DNA of 6,299 nt from contig DATKXO010000271.1 of assembly GCA_035528995.1 (NCBI GenBank), forward strand, positions 1-6,299, in the 5' to 3' direction. The notes below the pieces were generated by a model, which worked only from the letters and a program-made list of their open reading frames with translations, had not been told where the DNA came from and did no database searches. Positions 1 through 5,619 of this stretch are shown one piece after another (position 1 is the stretch's first letter; the number at the start of each line of letters is the position of its first letter). Source of the stretch: DATKXO01 sp035528995 (lineage in GTDB: Bacteria; Planctomycetota; Phycisphaerae; UBA1845). The translations under genes were made by a program, and so were the position numbers.

Positions 1-369
1 TTCGTCAACGATCCCACGCTGATACCGGCCGGCGAGGCACCGCACGTCTATCAACTATACGGCGAGCTTCGCGAGATCATCGGCGGTCGGGCGATGAACT
101 TTCCGGAGGCATACGCCCTCTGGAAGACATACAACCCCGACGCCTACGCACGCCTGAAAGAGCAGGCCGCCACCGGCGCGACACCCGAGCAGCGGCACGC
201 CGCCGAGGTTGACCAGGCCACGCGGACCGGCTTCACCGCCGCTACGCAACGGCAGCGGAAGAACGCACTGGCCAACCAGACAACAGCCGCAGCGGCCAGA
301 ACGACGCGGCTGGAGAAACCGTTACTAGACCTTGATGGGGCTCTGGACGCCGCCGGTCTCGGACCGTAG
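1..369 (+). CDS. C-terminal part of a probable capsid scaffold or protease-scaffold protein (partial, 5' cut by window edge)
   Basis: The frame is open from base 1 to the TAG at 367-369 and gives 122 residues, so the true start lies upstream. The internal ATG at 94 has no good SD and is not needed. The fragment is hydrophilic and probably helical. It has an aromatic-containing stretch (residues about 33-56, with FPEAYALWKTYNPDAYARL), then an Ala/Thr/Gln/Arg-rich stretch (about 57-103), and ends in a Leu/Asp-rich tail (LLDLDGALDAAGLGP). No enzyme motif is visible. The gene ends 37 nt before the major capsid gene. In many tailed phages that position belongs to the scaffolding protein or to a fused protease-scaffold, and the composition fits. 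The coding call is firm; the scaffold role rests on position and composition only. The C-terminus of a portal protein is an alternative. Confidence 0.6.
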   Translation, partial: FVNDPTLIPAGEAPHVYQLYGELREIIGGRAMNFPEAYALWKTYNPDAYARLKEQAATGATPEQRHAAEVDQATRTGFTAATQRQRKNALANQTTAAAARTTRLEKPLLDLDGALDAAGLGP

Positions 370-388
370 GCGACCGGACCCGTTTTCT

Positions 389-403
389 TAGGAGAGGAAA
401 GAA
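389..403 (+). promoter_or_regulatory. Strong ribosome-binding module of the capsid gene, repeated before the next gene
   Basis: The 15 bases TAGGAGAGGAAAGAA contain the SD core GGAGAGG (391-397), nine bases before the ATG at 407. The identical 15 bases occur at 1558-1572 before the next gene, which points to a shared high-output initiation signal. I see no convincing -35/-10 promoter in the short gap 370-388. Confidence 0.75.
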
Positions 404-406
404 GCG

Positions 407-1516
407 ATGGCACACCATACGGAGAATCTCGCCACCGCCGGTGCCAAGGACACGCATGCGCTGACGACCTTGAAGGCTTACCTTCCGGGCATGGCAGACA
501 ACGTATCAAACGGCATCGGCATCTGGCGATGGATGAAAGAACGAAACCTGGTCGAGTACCGCCCGCTGGAGGGGCCCGAGGGGGTCATTACGCTCGGCGT
601 GGCGGACGACGATTACAGTGCTCAGCACTTCGATGACGCTGACACACTGACCATGACTCCGAGTCAGGAACTGAAGGACGCCCGCGAAGGACGCTACAAC
701 TTCACGTCGGCGGCCTACATCTCCTGGACGGAGAGTATGGAGAACACGGGCAAGTGGAAGATACGCGATCTGCTCAAGACCCGCCTCAACGCTCTGGAGG
801 AGCGGACGAAGGTCGGCATGGCTCGCGTGCTGGTGGGTACGCGGGGCACCGATGCGAAGCGGGGCCCAGGCTTACGTGACCTGATGGGCGGGGGTACGCC
901 GACGGCGTTCCAGTCCACCGTCCAGAGTGAGTACCTCGGTGTCGAGCCGGAGGACATCAATAACGACGACACCGACGAGACGAACCTGTGGACCGTCCAC
1001 TGTGACATCATCACGCAGTTGGGGCCGAACAACCGCGAGGTGAGCAACCAGTTGCTCGACCTCAAACTTGATCTCCAGAAGTGGGGCGGCAAGCCCAGGG
1101 TCGGCATCTGCGATGCCGTCTACTACAAGCACTTTGCCAGGATGCTCCGGGGTGCCGAGACCGCCGGCTACGGCGTGAACCCGACCACGATGTACCGGGG
1201 CGACCGGCCGAGCGGGAAGGTCAAGAAGTTCGATCCCGACGTGCCGGACCTGAGTTGGCAGGGCGCGGACCTGGTGTACGACTGCTACGTGGCAGTCCCC
1301 AGTGCCTACACCGCCGGGACTGACGGGCACTGCAACTGGGTTGACCCGCGGCACTGGAAGATCGTGATCGACCCGCGGGCGAATTGGAAACTGCTCCCGC
1401 CTCGCGAGATGACCGGGCACGACGAGCAGTTGATCCAGGCCTACCGGCTGTTGCTCCGCTACACCACCTGGTGCAACAAGCGGAACGCCCACGCGATCAC
1501 CGTCATCAACCTGTAA
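407..1516 (+). CDS. Phage major capsid protein, HK97-fold-like (369 aa)
   Basis: This is the likely shell protein of the phage head, assembling into hexamers and pentamers. The length (369 aa) is normal for HK97-fold capsid proteins. Three features fit the architecture of major capsid proteins from many unclassified tailed phages. There is an aromatic segment, RYNFTSAAYISWTESMENTGKW (in two parts, residues about 96-117). A long amphipathic helix follows (about 117-143, IRDLLKTRLNALEERTKVGM), resembling the spine helix, and leads to GTRGTDAKRGPGLRDLMGGG (about 144-163). The C-terminal region (about 326-369) has WKLLPPREMTGHDEQLIQ followed by a hydrophobic strand and ends AITVINL. The start is set by the strong SD at 391-397. 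Its place between a scaffold-like gene and a second head-type protein supports the call. No maturation cleavage site is obvious. Family recognition is by pattern, not by alignment. Confidence 0.82.
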   Translation: MAHHTENLATAGAKDTHALTTLKAYLPGMADNVSNGIGIWRWMKERNLVEYRPLEGPEGVITLGVADDDYSAQHFDDADTLTMTPSQELKDAREGRYNFTSAAYISWTESMENTGKWKIRDLLKTRLNALEERTKVGMARVLVGTRGTDAKRGPGLRDLMGGGTPTAFQSTVQSEYLGVEPEDINNDDTDETNLWTVHCDIITQLGPNNREVSNQLLDLKLDLQKWGGKPRVGICDAVYYKHFARMLRGAETAGYGVNPTTMYRGDRPSGKVKKFDPDVPDLSWQGADLVYDCYVAVPSAYTAGTDGHCNWVDPRHWKIVIDPRANWKLLPPREMTGHDEQLIQAYRLLLRYTTWCNKRNAHAITVINL

Positions 1517-1537
1517 TCGGACAAGAAGCGACCTCAA

Positions 1538-1553
1538 TCCTGCAATCGCAGGA
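1538..1553 (+). other. Perfect small hairpin between the capsid gene and the next head gene
   Basis: TCCTGC (1538-1543) and GCAGGA (1548-1553) form a perfect 6-bp stem with the four-base loop AATC, 21 bases after the capsid stop codon and just ahead of the repeated SD module. No T-run follows, so it is not a standard intrinsic terminator. It could protect or mark the 3' end of the capsid message, or keep the SD exposed. It may also be chance, since the stem is short. Confidence 0.4.
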
Positions 1554-1557
1554 AAGA

Positions 1558-1572
1558 TAGGAGAGGAAAGAA
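1558..1572 (+). promoter_or_regulatory. Second copy of the 15-nt strong ribosome-binding module
   Basis: This copy of TAGGAGAGGAAAGAA is identical to 389-403. It places GGAGAGG (1560-1566) seven bases before the ATG at 1574. It fixes the start of the following gene and suggests that this gene is translated at a rate similar to the capsid protein. Confidence 0.75.
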
Positions 1573-1573
1573 A

Positions 1574-2173
1574 ATGGGTAGTATCTTCGCACAGTCCCAG
1601 CGTGCGCTGGGCATCGGAAAGTGGACGGCGACCGCCTACCACGATTTGGGGACGATCTATACCGAGCCGGCCAGTTCTTCGCAGGGCCAGCGGACGTATA
1701 TGTACGTCCAGTTCGTCAAGACGGCCAACGTGGACGGCCACCAGGGCACGCCCGTCGGCTGGTCGGCCAACATGGGCGACGCCGCGTTCATCGTGCACGG
1801 CGACGAATCCACCGCCGTGCAGGACATTTTCATCGGCGTGGTCCAGAACAGCAGCGCTGCCGCTGTCACCACGGCGTACTACGGCTGGATTCAGCTCGCC
1901 AAGACGGGCGAGGTGCTCCAGTCCGCCGTGATGGCGTCCGGTGGATCGGCTGCCGAGTTCGTGTGCTGGAACGCCGACACCGGGCTGGCCCGGACGGACT
2001 CGCCGCTCAGCGCAACGGCGTTTGCCGTATTCGGCTACCCGCCCATCGGGTTCATCTGTTCGCCGACGCCGACCGTGAGTGCCTCGACGGCACCGGCCGG
2101 CGGCGACTCGCTGATCTCGCTATATCAGTGGGCGCACGTGATGGTCATAGGAGCCGGCGGCCCCGCCGCGTAA
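1574..2173 (+). CDS. Probable capsid decoration or other head protein (199 aa)
   Basis: I do not recognise the family with certainty. The protein has no signal peptide or catalytic motif. It is rich in Gly, Ala, Ser, Thr and aromatic residues, with alternating hydrophobic stretches that suggest beta structure: YMYVQFV (about 42-48), DIFIGVVQ (84-91) and AYYGWIQLAK (101-110). A Pro/Ser/Thr/Ala-rich segment (about 163-179, SPTPTVSASTAPAGGDS) precedes a hydrophobic C-terminus (LISLYQWAHVMVIGAGG, 180-196). Position directly after the capsid gene and an SD module identical to that of the capsid argue for an abundant particle protein, such as a decoration (cement) protein or head fibre. The start is fixed by the SD at 1560-1566. 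It ends 17 nt before the glycosyltransferase gene, which makes it a possible glycan acceptor (inference). Confidence 0.6.
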   Translation: MGSIFAQSQRALGIGKWTATAYHDLGTIYTEPASSSQGQRTYMYVQFVKTANVDGHQGTPVGWSANMGDAAFIVHGDESTAVQDIFIGVVQNSSAAAVTTAYYGWIQLAKTGEVLQSAVMASGGSAAEFVCWNADTGLARTDSPLSATAFAVFGYPPIGFICSPTPTVSASTAPAGGDSLISLYQWAHVMVIGAGGPAA

Positions 2174-2190
2174 CGGCCAAGGAGAAGTTT

Positions 2191-3039
2191 ATGGACACCC
2201 CGCCCGCCGAGAGGGTCGCACTGATCGTGCCGACCTGGGACGCTGTTTCGACCGCCTCTTACCGCAGTCACATGCAGTTGGTCGGCTACATGACGGCGCA
2301 CCTTCCGGCGGGCGGCTTTTTGTTCGCGTGTACGGAACGAAAACCGATTCCGTTCGCGTGTTCCCATCTTGTGGACATAGCTCTTGTCCAAGAGGCCGAT
2401 TGGATTCTGTACATCGACGACGATGTGTCGCCGCCGCAGGACGTGTACTTCCAGTTGCGGGAGCACGCGGATCCCGTGAACCGCCCGATCGTCAGTGCGC
2501 TCGGATTCTTCCGGGCGCCCCCGTTCTGGCCGAGCATCTTCAAGTATCAGGGCTGGCCCACCGTCCCGAACCCAAGCATCGCCAAGCCGATGCCGCTCTG
2601 GGACTACCCGGAGAACGAACTGATCCAGGTGGACGCCACCGGCTTCTGCTGCCTGCTGATCCATAAGTCGGTATTCGAGAAGATCGGCAAGCCCTGGTTC
2701 GACCAGACGGACGACTACTCGCCCGACGGCTTCTTCATGATGCGGTGCTGGAAGAAGGGCATCCCGATCTATTGCCATACGGGCGTTCAGGTGGACCATC
2801 ACTTCCAGGCTGCGGCCAATGGCAAGATGTTTCGCGCATGGTGCGCGGCCAATGGCGGGACCGAAGCGGCCGAACGCATGGCGGTGGAATACTTTCGTAT
2901 CGGCAAGACGTTCCAGGACGTGACGGGCAAGGGAGAGTTGATCCCGCCCAAGAAAGGCGTCGATCAGAAGAAACTCGCGCAGCAGATTGCGGAAGGAAAA
3001 GGAAATGGCGTGCGAAATAACTACCAGCTTCTCGCCTGA
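2191..3039 (+). CDS. GT-A-fold glycosyltransferase with DDD metal-binding motif (282 aa)
   Basis: It probably transfers a sugar from a nucleotide-sugar donor to an unknown acceptor in the cytoplasm. An N-terminal strand (ALIVPTWDAVS, 10-20) opens the fold. A helix-like region ends in LVQEADWILYIDDDVSPP (65-82), where D76-D78 form the DXD-type site for a divalent metal and the nucleotide sugar. A later stretch, TGFCCLLIHKSVFEKIGKPWF (in two parts, 150-170), is followed by SPDGFFMMRCWKKG (177-190), where D179 sits where the catalytic acid/base often lies. VDHH (201-204) resembles the terminal metal-ligand His of these enzymes. The start at 2191 is set by AAGGAG at 2179-2184; the same frame stays open upstream, but that part overlaps the previous gene and has shadow-like Arg/Gly-rich composition. 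The 3' end overlaps the next gene by 35 nt. The donor and acceptor cannot be read from the sequence. Confidence 0.82.
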   Translation: MDTPPAERVALIVPTWDAVSTASYRSHMQLVGYMTAHLPAGGFLFACTERKPIPFACSHLVDIALVQEADWILYIDDDVSPPQDVYFQLREHADPVNRPIVSALGFFRAPPFWPSIFKYQGWPTVPNPSIAKPMPLWDYPENELIQVDATGFCCLLIHKSVFEKIGKPWFDQTDDYSPDGFFMMRCWKKGIPIYCHTGVQVDHHFQAAANGKMFRAWCAANGGTEAAERMAVEYFRIGKTFQDVTGKGELIPPKKGVDQKKLAQQIAEGKGNGVRNNYQLLA

Positions 3040-3832
3040 GCACTTCGAGCTGGCGAAGCTGTGGGCACGGGGGTTGCAGACGTTCTGGCCCGATCACCCG
3101 CCGGTCCGTATCATGTCGGACGGGCGGGTCACGGATGACCAGATGCGAGAAGTGGCCGACTTGTGCGGGGGGTACTTCGTAAGCGACTCCGTCTGCCGGG
3201 CGATACTTCGGGCCAAGCTGCCGTCGGACATTGTCCGTTTGTCGGAAGAGGTCTTTTGGGTTCGTTCCCTGTTCCAGCAGTACCTCGGCGGCGTCTCTGA
3301 GACGCTTATCGTTGACGACGTGGACGGATTGTTCCTCCGTCGGCCTGAGACCTGGATTGCCGCCCTCGAAGAATTCCCGGACGCCTGTATCTCGGTATAC
3401 GTCCCGCTTCTGTTCATCAAGAAGGCTCGAGCCTTGTGGGCACAGGTGAAGCCCGACCTGATCTCGCTGCGCCGGGAACCCACGCCGATCGTCGGCACAC
3501 ACAGCGCGCCGCGATCCCTTATCGCGGACCAGGTTCCTCTGTGCGTGGAGTACCTGAGACTCTGGAAGGAGAACCGTGAGGGCGAGCATCCCGCCAGTGG
3601 CGCCGTGTGTCACATGGGCCTCTGGCAGGGATTAGCCGGAGCACATGATCCGCGAGTCCAGTTGTCACCCGCCAAGTATCAGGTGGACTTTCTCCGGTTG
3701 CAGTTGCGCCCCGAACTGTATCACAGTTGCTCGGAGAAGTACATCAAGTGGTTCTGGGAGACGTTCCTCGTTGGTTACGCCCGCCATCTTGACGACCCGC
3801 AGGATATATCGGAGGAGGCGTGGTGGCTCTGA
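3005..3832 (+). CDS. Divergent glycosyltransferase-like protein with DDVD motif (275 aa)
   Basis: I recognise the general shape of a GT-A enzyme but not a specific family. The N-terminus (FSPEHFELAKLWARGLQTFW, 9-28, then PVRIMSDG, 33-40) resembles the opening of enzymes that bind a nucleotide. TLIVDDVDGLFLRRP (100-114) resembles a strand carrying a DXD site (D104, D105, D107). The C-terminal third is rich in Trp, Tyr and Leu (YIKWFWETFLVGYAR, 246-260) and ends EEAWWL. No membrane segment is evident. The ATG at 3005 is preferred over a TTG at 2987 because GGAAGG (2991-2996) lies eight bases before it. It overlaps the previous gene by 35 nt and the next by 13 nt. By hand, about a quarter of codons in its central part end in A or T, more than in 1574-2173 or 5620-6299, hinting at separate acquisition. 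It could act after the first transferase on the same glycan. Confidence 0.6.
   Translation: MACEITTSFSPEHFELAKLWARGLQTFWPDHPPVRIMSDGRVTDDQMREVADLCGGYFVSDSVCRAILRAKLPSDIVRLSEEVFWVRSLFQQYLGGVSETLIVDDVDGLFLRRPETWIAALEEFPDACISVYVPLLFIKKARALWAQVKPDLISLRREPTPIVGTHSAPRSLIADQVPLCVEYLRLWKENREGEHPASGAVCHMGLWQGLAGAHDPRVQLSPAKYQVDFLRLQLRPELYHSCSEKYIKWFWETFLVGYARHLDDPQDISEEAWWL
3811..3818 (+). promoter_or_regulatory. Strong SD inside the end of the upstream gene, setting the methyltransferase start
   Basis: GGAGGAGG at 3811-3818 lies within the last codons of the DDVD gene, directly before two adjacent GTG codons (3820 and 3823). The strength of the SD offsets the weaker GTG start and suggests coupled translation. 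Confidence 0.7.
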
Positions 3833-4395
3833 AAGAGCGGATAACACTGGCCCCCGCCGAACTGGCGCGGATCGAGGAGCGGATCAGTATCGACGCCCAC
3901 GTCCGGCGGTACGGCATGGTCCGGCCGTGGCTGACCGGCCACGTGCTCGACTGCGCGTGCGGCTGCGGGTACGGGACGTGGATGATCGGCCGGAACCCGC
4001 TCGTGACGTCGGTGGTCGGCGTGGACTGGGATCACGGCGCGATCGCTTTCGCCAAAGCGCATTACGGCACGGACAAGACTTCTTTCATGCAGAAGTCGAT
4101 TGACAAACTGTCGGCCTGGGACTTGCCGTATTACCCGATCGACACGCTCGTCTCGATTGAGACCATCGAGCACTTGCCGAATCCAAAGGTGCTGGCGTTG
4201 ATGGCCGACCGGCTCGACTGCGAACAGATCATCGTCTCGTATCCGACCAAGCCGTCCACGGCGTACAACCCGTTCCACTACCACGACCTGAATGGCTCAG
4301 ACGTCTCTCACATATTCGAGAAGTATGAACTGAGCAAGGGGTGTATTCAGGTTGACGGCGAGTACGAGATTAAGTTTCTAGGGAGGAGATCATGA
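3820..4395 (+). CDS. Class I SAM-dependent methyltransferase (191 aa)
   Basis: It transfers a methyl group from S-adenosylmethionine, most likely to a sugar given its neighbours. Motif I is HVLDCACGCGYGTWMIG (41-57), a variant of the glycine-rich SAM loop. The second strand ends in VVGVDWDHGAIAFAK (65-79), where D69 would hold the ribose hydroxyls. TLVSIETIEHLPNP (109-122) matches the region after the third strand in small-molecule methyltransferases. IIVSYPTKP (137-145) is the next strand, and NPFHYHDLNGSDVSHIFEKY (150-169) resembles the NPFHxxEF-type segment of glycan-type enzymes. The start is GTG at 3820 or the adjacent GTG at 3823, both served by GGAGGAGG. The protein is short but has a complete core. 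Its stop overlaps the next start in ATGA (4392-4395). The target atom (O, N or C) is unknown. Confidence 0.83.
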   Translation: MVALKERITLAPAELARIEERISIDAHVRRYGMVRPWLTGHVLDCACGCGYGTWMIGRNPLVTSVVGVDWDHGAIAFAKAHYGTDKTSFMQKSIDKLSAWDLPYYPIDTLVSIETIEHLPNPKVLALMADRLDCEQIIVSYPTKPSTAYNPFHYHDLNGSDVSHIFEKYELSKGCIQVDGEYEIKFLGRRS

Positions 4396-5099
4396 GTTGG
4401 GAGAGCTGGCTCATCTACGGTGCGGGCGGCCACGGCCGGGTCGTGTTGGACATCCTGCGCGAGCGCGGCGTCGGTGACCTCGACATCGCGTTCATAGACG
4501 ACCGGCCGGCCGGGCCGAACGATGTACACGGCATCCGGGCGATCTGGGGGCCGCGGAGAAAGCTGAAGGGCGGGTATACGTTCATCGTCGCCGTCGGCCC
4601 CAACGAACAGCGGATGCGGATCGCGGAGCAACTGCTCGAGCAACGCCAGAAGCCCGGCCAGGCGGTCCACCCGACGGCCAGCGTGTCCGACAAAGCCGTT
4701 TTGGGGGGCAATGTCGTGGTCTGCGCCCACGCCCACGTCGGCCCGGGCGCGAACATCGGCGACCACTGCATCGTCAATACCGGCGCCTGCATCGACCACG
4801 ACTGCGTGATCGAGGCCGGTTGCCACATTGCCCCCAACGCCACGCTCTGCGGCGAGGTGTACGTCGGTAAGGGATGTCTCATTGGGGCGGGGGCGACGCT
4901 CCTGCCCGGCAGTCGCGTGCACGAACGGGCGATCGTGGGGGCCGGGGCACTGCTGCTCGAGCGCAACCGCGTGCCGCCGGGGGCGACGGTTACCGGCGTG
5001 CCGATCTTCGTTCCGGCCGAGCCGTGCCATGACTACTACGACGAGTATATGACGCAAAGTCGCACTTTTCTACGTTCTGAAATGGACCACTGGAGGTAA
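4392..5099 (+). CDS. NeuD/PglD-family sugar O- or N-acyltransferase, left-handed beta-helix (235 aa)
   Basis: It probably moves an acetyl (or other acyl) group from acyl-CoA to a sugar, as NeuD does for sialic acid and PglD for a UDP-amino sugar. The N-terminal domain has the family's nucleotide-sugar loop WLIYGAGGHGRVVLD (6-20) and the strand-turn AFIDDRPAG (33-41). From about residue 90 the protein shows hexapeptide repeats: VHPTASVSDKAVLGGNVVV, then VGPGANIGDHCIV. CIDHDCVIEAGCHIAPNATLCG (in two parts, 133-154) holds H136, matching the general base of the family, and H145, matching its second conserved histidine. TGVPIFVPAE (201-210) is a variant of the usual GxPA ending. About 25 more residues follow (CHDYYDEYM to MDHWR) and look like an extension. 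The SD GGGAGGAG (4381-4388) and the ATGA overlap couple it to the methyltransferase. The substrate is not determined. Confidence 0.87.
   Translation: MSWESWLIYGAGGHGRVVLDILRERGVGDLDIAFIDDRPAGPNDVHGIRAIWGPRRKLKGGYTFIVAVGPNEQRMRIAEQLLEQRQKPGQAVHPTASVSDKAVLGGNVVVCAHAHVGPGANIGDHCIVNTGACIDHDCVIEAGCHIAPNATLCGEVYVGKGCLIGAGATLLPGSRVHERAIVGAGALLLERNRVPPGATVTGVPIFVPAEPCHDYYDEYMTQSRTFLRSEMDHWR
5091..5097 (+). promoter_or_regulatory. SD embedded in the stop region of the acyltransferase gene
   Basis: TGGAGGT (5091-5097) encodes the last Trp-Arg of the acyltransferase and runs into its TAA stop, while serving as a near-ideal SD for the ATG at 5103. Ribosomes ending on one gene are well placed to start the next, which ties the sugar cassette to the following gene. 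Confidence 0.7.
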
Positions 5100-5102
5100 A
5101 TC

Positions 5103-5618
5103 ATGAGTGTTGCTCCCAACTACGGTCTGGCCGAGGCCGGGATTCAGAACCGCACGACCGACGCCGACGCCGTTCAGCAGGTGGACGTGATGCGCGGCTG
5201 GCAATCCCTGCGGGTGCTGACAGATGGCGCCGATGACGGTGGTAATGGCGCCGACATCCTTACCGACATGAACGATGCGCCGTCCGATGCGGTAGAACTG
5301 CCGGTCGAGGGGCGGAACATCATGATCCGGGCGCTCAGCGAGACCGCCGGCGGTGTGGTGGCGGACATCTATCTCTACCCGCCCGACCCGGCGAGCGGCA
5401 ACAAGACGGACGGGAACGCGGCCGGCTGGATCGAGATCGACGGCGCCACGTTTACGACCGCCACGTCTCAGACCATGGACGGGATCGGGGCGGTGCAAGC
5501 AGACTGCAAGGTCAGTCCCTACGTCGTGATCGACCGCAAGGGGGCGAAGTACATGGCGACCCGGATCGGTACGATCCAGGGTACGACGCACACTGAAATG
5601 GTTTACAGGGTTTTCTGA
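5103..5618 (+). CDS. Beta-rich protein of unknown function, probable virion component (171 aa)
   Basis: I do not recognise this protein. It has no signal peptide, membrane segment or enzyme motif. The N-terminal part is polar, with a Gly/Asp-rich loop (DGADDGGNGAD, 41-51). From about residue 62 it alternates short hydrophobic strands with loops: VELPVEGRNIMIRALSE (64-80), VVADIYLYPP (85-94), GWIEIDGATFTT (108-119), YVVIDRKGAKYMATRIGT (140-157) and MVYRVF (166-171). This looks like a compact beta-sandwich. Position between the sugar cassette and the adaptor-like gene suggests a head or neck structural protein. The SD at 5091-5097 sets the start, and the stop is one base before the next ATG. 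A glycan-binding or acceptor role is possible but only by position. Confidence 0.6.
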   Translation: MSVAPNYGLAEAGIQNRTTDADAVQQVDVMRGWQSLRVLTDGADDGGNGADILTDMNDAPSDAVELPVEGRNIMIRALSETAGGVVADIYLYPPDPASGNKTDGNAAGWIEIDGATFTTATSQTMDGIGAVQADCKVSPYVVIDRKGAKYMATRIGTIQGTTHTEMVYRVF

Positions 5619-5619
5619 C

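Noticed and set aside
1538..1573. Intrinsic terminator after the capsid gene
   Set aside because: The stem is short and is followed by a purine-rich SD rather than a T-run, so read-through into the next gene is expected.
872..1798. 308-codon open frame on the minus strand across the capsid gene
   Set aside because: Long antisense frames are expected in GC-rich coding DNA. It overlaps two well-supported + strand genes, and its product has Arg/Val/Gly/Pro-heavy composition with no recognisable domain.
1621..2190. Upstream extension of the first glycosyltransferase frame
   Set aside because: The frame stays open but lies over the decoration protein gene, is Arg/Gly/His-rich without domain features, and an SD-supported ATG exists at 2191 exactly where the GT-A fold begins.
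2987..3004. TTG start for the DDVD protein six codons upstream
   Set aside because: The ATG at 3005 has GGAAGG eight bases before it, while the TTG has no comparable SD and adds only a Lys/Glu-rich leader.
3509..3527. Hairpin with 7-bp stem CCGCGAT/ATCGCGG and loop CCCTT
   Set aside because: It lies inside a coding region, has no T-run, and short GC-rich stems are common by chance in this DNA.
2735..3613. 292-codon open frame on the minus strand across the two glycosyltransferase genes
   Set aside because: Its composition is shadow-like, it has no motif, and the opposite strand carries two genes with clear SDs and DXD motifs.
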